Source: Metopolophium dirhodum
Lineage: Eukaryota; Arthropoda; Insecta; Hemiptera; Aphididae
Length of the DNA stretch: 64,000 bases
Reading direction: 5' to 3'
Assembly (NCBI RefSeq): GCF_019925205.1
Contig: NC_083565.1
Coordinates: 27,308,241 to 27,372,240, forward strand
Shown here: piece by piece, positions 54,991 through 64,000 of the stretch
Layout: every line of letters starts with the position of its first letter
How positions within the stretch are numbered: the first letter of the stretch is position 1
Translations under genes and position numbers: made by a program
Notes under the pieces: model-generated
Seen by the model: only the letters and a program-made list of their open reading frames with translations
What the model was told of the DNA's origin: nothing
Databases searched by the model: none

Positions 54991-56460
54991 CAATCGAGGT
55001 CGGCCAAAGTTCGTGGTGAATATGAATAATCATAAAATTCCATAGAAAATATCTAATTTGGTATTATGACCTTCTGGATATTAATTTTACTTGCAAATCA
55101 TGAAAACATATCGGCAAATGTGAAAAATATAAAAGAATGAATATTATACTCTTAAGGCTTTTTCAGCAATGATCCCAATCGAGGTCAGCAAAATTTCTTG
55201 GTGAATATGAATGTTCATAAAATTCCTTAGAAAATATCTAATATGGTATTATGACCTTCTGGATATATTTTACTTAAAAATTATGAAAACGTATCGGCAA
55301 ATGTAAAAAATATAAAAAAACGAATAATATATTTTTTAGGCATTTTCGGTAATGATCCCAATCGAGGTCAGCCAAAGTTCGTGGTGAAGATGAATAATCA
55401 TAAAATTTCTTAGAAAATATCTTATATGGTATAATGACCTTTTGGATATATTTTACTTGCAAATTATTAAAACGTATCGGCAAATGTAAAAAATATAAAA
55501 AACGAATATTATACTTTTACGCCATTTTCGGCAATGATCCCAATCGAGGTCGTTCAATGTTCTTGGTGAATATGAATGTTCATAATATTCCTTACAAAAG
55601 ACTGTAATAGTATTTAGACTTCCTAGTCATATTTAACTATCAAATTATGAAAACGTATCTACAATTAATGTAAAAAGTTTTAAAAAATGAATAATATTCT
55701 TAAATTGCATTTTCAGTAATGTTGCCAATCGAGGTCGGCCAAAGTTCGTGGTGAATATGAATAATCATAAAATTCCATAGAAAATATCTAATTTGGTATT
55801 ATGACCTTCTGGATATTAATTTTACTTGCAAATCATGAAAACATATCGGCAAATGTGAAAAATATAAAAGAATGAATATTATACTCTTAAGGCTTTTTCA
55901 GCAATGATCCCAATCGAGGTCAGCAAAATTTCTTGGTGAATATGAATGTTCATAAAATTCCTTAGAAAATATCTAATATGGTATTATGACCTTCTGGATA
56001 TATTTTACTTAAAAATTATGAAAACGTATCGGCAAATGTAAAAAATATAAAAAAACGAATAATATATTTTTTAGGCATTTTCGGTAATGATCCCAATCGA
56101 GGTCAGCCAAAGTTCGTGGTGAAGATGAATAATCATAAAATTTCTTAGAAAATATCTTATATGGTATAATGACCTTTTGGATATATTTTACTTGCAAATT
56201 ATTAAAACGTATCGGCAAATGTAAAAAATATAAAAAACGAATATTATACTTTTACGCCATTTTCGGCAATGATCCCAATCGAGGTCGTTCAATGTTCTTG
56301 GTGAATATGAATGTTCATAATATTCCTTACAAAAGACTGTAATAGTATTTAGACTTCCTAGTCATATTTAACTATCAAATTATGAAAACGTATCTACAAT
56401 TAATGTAAAAAGTTTTAAAAAACGAATAATATTCTTAAATTGCATTTTCAGTAATGTTGC
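54991..56460. repeat. 735-bp higher-order tandem duplication (four monomers)
   Basis: CAATCGAGGTCGGCCAAAGTT at 54,991, 55,726 and 56,461 marks two 735-bp units, nearly identical over their length (shared oddities: GGTGAAGATGAATAATCATA, TTTTTTAGGCATTTTCGGTA). Confidence 0.9.
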
Positions 56461-58199
56461 CAATCGAGGTCGGCCAAAGTTCTTGGTGAATATGAATGTT
56501 CATAAAATTCCATAGAAAATATCTTATATGGTATTAAGACCTTCTGGATATATTTTACTTTTAAATTATGAACACGTATCAAGAAATGTAAAAAATATAA
56601 AAATACAAATATTATACTTTTATTGCATTTTTGGCAACAATGCCAACCGATGTCAACCAATGTTCTCGGTGAATATGAATGTTGGAAATATTCCTTACAA
56701 ATTATGAAATCGTATCATCAAATACAAAAAATATTAAAATACGAATAGTTATCATTCTTTTAATACATTTTCGCCAATGTAGCCAATTGAGGTCGGCCAA
56801 GGTTCTTGGTCAATATGAATGTTCATAATTTTCCTTACAAAAGACTGAAATAGTATTTAGATCTCCTGTTCATATTTTACTATAAGATTAAGAAAAAGTA
56901 TCAGTAAATGTAATAAATATAAAAAAACGAATATTATTCTTTTATTGCATTTTTGGCATTGTTGCCATCGAGGTCATCAAAAGTTCTTGGTGAATATAAT
57001 TGTTCATAAAATTCCTTATAATATTTCTTATATGGTATTAAGATCTTATGGAACAATTTTAATTGCAAATTATGAAAAAGTATCAGTAAATGTAAAAAAT
57101 ATAAAAAAATTAATATTATTATTTAACTGCGTTTTCGGCAATGATGCCAATTGAGGTCGGCCAAGATTCTTGGTGAATATGAATGTTCATAATATTCCTT
57201 ACAAAGAACTGATATAGTATTTAGACCTCTTTGTTATATTTTATTATCAGATTATAAAAACGTATCTGCAATAATGTAAAATATATAAAAAAACGAATTT
57301 TATTCTTTTATCACATTTTCAGCAAAGATGCCAATCGAGGTCAGCCATATTTCTTAGTGAATGTACATAAAATTCCTTAGAAAATATTTTGTATGGTATT
57401 AAGACCTTCTGAACTTATTATAATATAAGATTATAAAATCGTATCAGCAAATGTAATAAATATAAAAAAACGAATAGGTCTTTTATTACATTTTTGCCAA
57501 TGTTGACAATCGAGGACGACCTAGGTTCATGGTGAATATGAATGTTCGAAATATTCCTTACAAATGACTGAAATAGTATTTAGACCTCCCGGTCATATTA
57601 AACGATCAGATTATGAAAAAGTATCAGCAAATGTAATAAATATAAAAAAAACGAATATTATTATTCCTTTATTCTCAGCAATGATGCCAAATTTCTTGGT
57701 GAATATGTATGTTCATAAATTTCCTTAGAAAATATCTTGTATGGTATTAAGACTTTCTGAACTTATTTTATTTTCAAATTATGAAAATGTATCAGCTAAT
57801 GTAAAAAATATTTAAAAACGAATTGGTATCATTCTTTTCATATTTTTTCGTCAATGATGCCAAACGAGGTCGGCCAAAGTTCTTAGTGAATATAAATGTT
57901 CGTAAAAATCCTTAGAAAATATCTTATATGGAATTCAGACATTCTGAAATTATTTTACGTTCAAATTATGAAAATGTATCAGCTAATGTAAAAAATATTT
58001 TTAAACGAATATAATTCTTTTATTGCATTTTCAGCATTGTTGCCAGTCGAGGTCAGTGAAAGTTCTCGGTGAATATGAATGATCATACAATTCTTATTTA
58101 ACTATCAGATTATGTAAAACTATCAGCAAATGTAAAAAATATAAAAAAAAACGAATATTATTCTTTTATTGCATTTTCGGCAATGTTGACAATCGAGGT

Positions 58200-61100
58200 C
58201 GGCCAAAGTTTTTGGTGAATATAATTGTTCATAAAATACTTAGAAAATATCTTATATGGAATTCAGACATTCTGAACTTATTTTACGTTGAAATTATGAA
58301 AACGTATCAGGTAATGTAAAAAATATAAAAAAAAAAACGAATATTATTCTTCTATTGAATTTTCGGCAATGTTGCCTATCGAGGTCGGCCAAAGTTCTTG
58401 GTTCATACAATTTCTTAGAAAATATCTTTTTTGGTATTAAGACCTTTTAGATATATTTTACTTGTAAATTATTAAAACGTATCAGGAAATGTTAAAAATA
58501 TTAAAAAACGATTAATATAATTTTATTGCATTTTCAGCATTGTTGCCAATCGAGGTCGGCCATATTTCTTGGTGAATATGTATGTTCATAAATTTCCTTA
58601 GAAAATATCTTGTATGGTATTAAGACCTTCTGAACTTATTTTATTTTCAAATTATGAAAATGTATCAGCTAATGTAAAAAATATTTAAAAACGAATAGGT
58701 ATCATTCTGTTAGTACATTTTCGCCAATGTTGCCAATCGAGATCGGCCAAAGGTCTTGGTGATTATAAATGTTCATAATATTCCTTAGAAAATATTTTTT
58801 AATGGAATTCGGACATCCTGAACTTATTTCACGTTCAAATTATGAAAATGTATCAGCTAATGTAAAAAATATTTAAAAACGAATATAATTCTTTTATTGC
58901 ATTTTCGGCATTGTTGCCAATCGAGGTCAGTGAAAGTTCTCGGTGAATATGAATGATCATACAATTCTTATTTAACTATCAGATTATGTAAAACTATCAG
59001 CAAATGTAAAAAATATAAAAAAAAAACGAATATTATTCTTTTATTGCATTTTCGGCAATGTTGCCTATCGAGGTCGGCCAAAGTTCTTGGTGAATATTAT
59101 TGTTCATACAATTTCTTAGAAAATATCTTTTTTGGTATTAAGACCTTTTGGATATATTTTACTTGCAAATTATGAAATCGTATCAGCTAATGTAAAAAAT
59201 ATTATAAAACGAATAGTTATCATTCTTTCAATACATTTTCGCCAATGTTTCCAATCGAGGTCGGAAAAATTTCTTAGTGAATATGAATTCATAAAATTCT
59301 TTAGAAAATATCTTATATGGTATTAAGACCTCCTGGCCATATTTTACTATCAGATTATAAAATCGTATCAGCAAATGTAATAAATATAAAAAAACGAATA
59401 GGTATCATTCTTTTATTACATTGTTGCCAATGTTGCCAATCGAGGACGGCGAAAGTTCTTGGTGAATATGAATGTTCGAAATATTCCTTACAAATGATTG
59501 AAATAGTATTAAGACCTCCTGGTCATATATTACTATCAGATTATGAAATCGTATCAGCAAATGTAAAAAATATAAAAGAACGAATATTATTCTTTTATTG
59601 AATTTTCGGAAATGATCCCAATCGCGGTCGGCCAAAGTTCGTGGTGAATATGAATGTTCATAAAATTCCTTAAAAAATATCTTATATGGTATTAAGACCT
59701 CCTGGTCATATTTTACTATCAGATTATGAGAACGTATCTGCAATTAATATAAAAAATTTTAAAAAACGAATTGGTATCATTCTTTTCATATTTTTTCGTC
59801 AATGATGCCAAACGAGGTCGGCCAAAGTTCTTAGTGAATATAAATGTTCGTAAAAATCCTTAGAAAATATCTTATATGGAATTCAGACATTCTGAAATTA
59901 TTTTACGTTCAAATTATGAAAAAGTATCAGCTAATGTAAAAAATATTTTTAAACGAATATAATTCTTTTATTGCATTTTCAGCATTGTTGCCAGTCAAAG
60001 TCGGCCATAGTTCTTGGTGAATATTAATGTTCATAAAATTCCTTAGAAAATATCTTGTATGGTATTAAGACCTTCTGGATATATTTTACTTTCAAATTAT
60101 GAAAACGTATCTGCAATTAATGTAAAAAATATTAAAAAACAAATATTTTTCTATTATTGCGTTTTCGCCAATGATGCCAATTGAGGTCGGCCAAGGTTCA
60201 TGGTGAATATGAATGTTCGTAATATTCCTTACAAATGACTGAAATAGTATTTAGACCTCCCGGTCATATTTAACTATCAGATTATGAAAAAGTATCAGCA
60301 AATGTAATAAATATAAAAATAACGAATATTATTATTCCTTTATTCTCAGCAATGATGCCAAATTTCTTGGTGAATATGTATGTTCATAAATTACATTAGA
60401 AAATATCTTGTATGGTATTAAGACCTTCTGAACATATTTTACGTTCAAATTATGAAAATGTATCAGCTAATGTAAAAAATTCTTTTATTGCATTTTCGGC
60501 AATGTTGACAATCGAGGTCGGCCAAAGTTTTTGGTGAATATAATTGTTCATAAAATACTTAGAAAATATCTTATATGGAATTCAGACATTCTGAACTTAT
60601 TTTACGTTGAAATTATGAAAACGTATCAGGTAATGTAAAAAATATAAAAAAAAAACGAATATTATTCTTCTATTGAATTTTCGGCAATGTTGCCTATCGA
60701 GGTCGGCCAAAGTTCTTGGTGAATATTATTGTTCATACAATTTCTTAGAAAATATCTTTTTTGGTATTAAGACCTTTTAGATATATTTTACTTGTAAATT
60801 ATTAAAACGTATCAGGAAATGTTAAAAATATTAAAAAACGATTAATATAATTTTATTGCATTTTCAGCATTGTTGCCAATCGAGGTCGGCCATATTTCTT
60901 GGTGAATATGAATGTTCGTAATATTCCTTACAAATGACTGAAATAGTATTTAGACCTCCCAGTCATATTTAACTATCAGATTATGAAAAAGTATCAGCAA
61001 ATGTAATAAATATAAAAAAACGAATATTATTATTCCTTTATTCTCAGCAATGATGCCAAATTTCTTGGTGAATATGTATGTTCATAAATTTCCTTAGAAA

Positions 61101-64000
61101 ATATCTTGTATGGTATTAAGACCTTCTGAACTTATTTTATTTTCAAATTATGAAAATGTATCAGCTAATATAAAAAATATTTAAAAACGAATAGGTATCA
61201 TTCTGTTAGTACATTTTCGCCAATGTTGCCAATCGAGATCGGCCAAAGGTCTTGGTGATTATAAATGTTCATAATATTCCTTAGAAAATATTTTTTAATG
61301 GAATTCGGACATCCTGAACTTATTTCACGTTCAAATTATGAAAATGTATCAGCTAATGTAAAAAATATTTAAAAACGAATATAATTCTTTTATTGCATTT
61401 TCGGCATTGTTGCCAATCGAGGTCAGTGAAAGTTCTCGGTGAATATGAATGATCATACAATTCTTATTTAACTATCAGATTATGTAAAACTATCAGCAAA
61501 TGTAAAAAATATAAAAAAAAAACGAATATTATTCTTTTATTGCATTTTCGGCAATGTTGCCTATCGAGGTCGGCCAAAGTTCTTGGTGAATATTATTGTT
61601 CATACAATTTCTTAGAAAATATCTTTTTTGGTATTAAGACCTTTTGGATATATTTTACTTGCAAATTATGAAATCGTATCAGCTAATGTAAAAAATATTA
61701 TAAAACGAATAGTTATCATTCTTTCAATACATTTTCGCCAATGTTTCCAATCGAGGTCGGAAAAATTTCTTAGTGAATATAAATTCATAAAATTCTTTAG
61801 AAAATATCTTATATGGTATTAAGACCTCCTGGCCATATTTTACTATCAGATTATAAAATCGTATCAGCAAATGTAATAAATATAAAAAAACGAATAGGTA
61901 TCATTCTTTTATTACATTGTTGCCAATGTTGCCAATCGAGGACGGCGAAAGTTCTTGGTGAATATGAATGTTCGAAATATTCCTTACAAATGATTGAAAT
62001 AGTATTAAGACCTCCTGGTCATATATTACTATCAGATTATGAAATCGTATCAGCAAATGTAAAAAATATAAAAGAACGAATATTATTCTTTTATTGAATT
62101 TTCGGAAATGATCCCAATCGCGGTCGGCCAAAGTTCGTGGTGAATATGAATGTTCATAAAATTCCTTAAAAAATATCTTATATGGTATTAAGACCTCCTG
62201 GTCATATTTTACTATCAGATTATGAGAACGTATCTGCAATTAATATAAAAAATTTTAAAAAACGAATTGGTATCATTCTTTTCATATTTTTTCGTCAATG
62301 ATGCCAAACGAGGTCGGCCAAAGTTCTTAGTGAATATAAATGTTCGTAAAAATCCTTAGAAAATATCTTATATGGAATTCAGACATTCTGAAATTATTTT
62401 AAGTTCAAATTATGAAAATGTATCAGCTAATGTAAAAAATATTTTTAAACGAATATAATTCTTTTATTGCATTTTCAGCATTGTTGCCAGTCAAAGTCGG
62501 CCATAGTTCTTGGTGAATATTAATGTTCATAAAATTCCTTAGAAAATATCTTGTATGGTATTAAGACCTTCTGGATATATTTTACTTTCAAATTATGAAA
62601 ACGTATCTGCAATTAATGTAAAAAATATTAAAAAACAAATATTTTTCTATTATTGCGTTTTCGCCAATGATGCCAATTGAGGTCGGCCAAGGTTCATGGT
62701 GAATATGAATATTCGTAATATTCCTTACAAATGACTGAAATAGTATTTAGACCTCCCGGTCATATTTAACTATCAGATTATGAAAAAGTATCAGCAAATG
62801 TAATAAATATAAAAATAACGAATATTATTATTCCTTTATTCTCAGCAATGATGCCAAATTTCTTGGTGAATATGTATGTTCATAAATTACATTAGAAAAT
62901 ATCTTGTATGGTATTAAGACCTTCTGAACATATTTTACGTTCAAATTATGAAAATGTATCAGCTAATGTAAAAAATTCTTTTATTGCATTTTCGGCAATG
63001 TTGACAATCGAGGTCGGCCAAAGTTTTTGGTGAATATAATTGTTCATAAAATACTTAGAAAATATCTTATATGGAATTCAGACATTCTGAACTTATTTTA
63101 CGTTGAAATTATGAAAACGTATCAGGTAATGTAAAAAATATAAAAAAAAAACGAATATTATTCTTCTATTGAATTTTCGGCAATGTTGCCTATCGAGGTC
63201 GGCCAAAGTTCTTGGTGAATATTATTGTTCATACAATTTCTTAGAAAATATCTTTTTTGGTATTAAGACCTTTTAGATATATTTTACTTGTAAATTATTA
63301 AAACGTATCAGGAAATGTTAAAAATATTAAAAAACGATTAATATAATTTTATTGCATTTTCAGCATTGTTGCCAATCGAGGTCGGCCATATTTCTTGGTG
63401 AATATGAATGTTCGTAATATTCCTTACAAATGACTGAAATAGTATTTAGACCTCCCAGTCATATTTAACTATCAGATTATGAAAAAGTATCAGCAAATGT
63501 AATAAATATAAAAAAACGAATATTATTATTCCTTTATTCTCAGCAATGATGCCAAATTTCTTGGTGAATATGTATGTTCATAAATTTCCTTAGAAAATAT
63601 CTTGTATGGTATTAAGACCTTCTGAACTTATTTTATTTTCAAATTATGAAAATGTATCAGCTAATGTAAAAAATATTTAAAAACGAATAGGTATCATTCT
63701 GTTAGTACATTTTCGCCAATGTTGCCAATCGAGATCGGCCAAAGGTCTTGGTGATTATAAATGTTCATAATATTCCTTAGAAAATATTTTTTAATGGAAT
63801 TCGGACATCCTGAACTTATTTCACGTTCAAATTATGAAAATGTATCAGCTAATGTAAAAAATATTTAAAAACGAATATAATTCTTTTATTGCATTTTCGG
63901 CATTGTTGCCAATCGAGGTCAGTGAAAGTTCTCGGTGAATATGAATGATCATACAATTCTTATTTAACTATCAGATTATGTAAAACTATCAGCAAATGTA
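58200..64000. repeat. 2,496-bp higher-order repeat, two full copies plus partial copies
   Basis: TTCTGTTAGTACATTTTCGC occurs at 58,705, 61,201 and 63,697, exactly 2,496 bp apart. Intervening variants match in order, including truncated monomers (TTGAACGTAAAATA-type joins near 60,480 and 62,970). The 58,200-58,570 part is an earlier partial copy lacking one monomer. Confidence 0.9.

Larger units (their letters stand above)
54656..64000. repeat. 182-bp satellite, fifth block, continuing past the window
   Basis: Resumes ATATGAATGTTCGAAATATT and continues to the last base. Monomers here are more diverged in the AT-rich half and show local deletions (for example near 58,080 and 60,480). Long frames on either strand are satellite read-through. 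Confidence 0.95.

Noticed and set aside
31500..64000. Many 60-110-codon frames on both strands across the satellite, some repeated word for word
   Set aside because: They are read-through of 182-bp monomers, shift with monomer class, have no independent signature and disappear at deletions.

Overview
This window looks like repeat-dominated insect heterochromatin, most likely from an aphid or a close hemipteran relative. That assignment is an inference from strong AT bias, dense small DNA transposons, Ty3/Gypsy-type retroelements including one with an Env-like gene, and repeat families that I recall as abundant in aphids; no single-copy marker gene fixes the species. I found no convincing complete host gene. 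Nearly everything I can interpret is transposable element or satellite, and most coding regions are broken. There are no rRNA genes, CRISPR arrays or bacterial-type operons.

1-10 kb is a patchwork: copies of an interspersed repeat (called family A here), a 5'-truncated LINE with target-site duplication (TSD), a GC-rich island with one weak candidate exon, a 668-bp inverted-repeat element with 9-bp TSD, a second LINE relic, a tRNA-Ser-like SINE and a 620-bp hAT-type MITE.

10.3-17.1 kb holds a decayed Ty3/Gypsy element (Gypsy-1). Its order is leader, SAP-like motif, capsid, coiled coil and degenerate zinc knuckle, then a TARG1/OARD1-like macro domain and an OTU-like cysteine-protease motif, then protease, reverse transcriptase and RNase H. 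It ends at a foldback-like element (17.15-19.96 kb) before any integrase is visible. The macro+OTU pair (ADP-ribose and ubiquitin erasers, by family) is the most unusual coding content in the window.

20-31.5 kb has a TTAA-flanked MITE, a MULE-type transposase pseudogene with a SWIM zinc finger and a recognisable intron, another family A copy, an inverted pair of family B repeats enclosing a series of small hairpins with a constant 5-nt loop, and a Helitron-like end.

31.5-64 kb is a roughly 182-bp satellite array. It is interrupted by an errantivirus-like element (35,036-43,472, Gypsy-2), a deleted LTR element (53,681-54,655), and two copies of a GC-rich tRNA-like insert that are carried inside a 3.08-kb higher-order repeat. 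Both LTR elements sit at exactly the same position of the satellite monomer with ATAT duplications. Gypsy-2 has gag, protease, RT, RNase H, a degenerate macro-like segment, integrase, two unrecognised ORFs (one an intact 225-codon frame) and a broken env gene. The array also contains 735-bp and 2,496-bp higher-order repeats.
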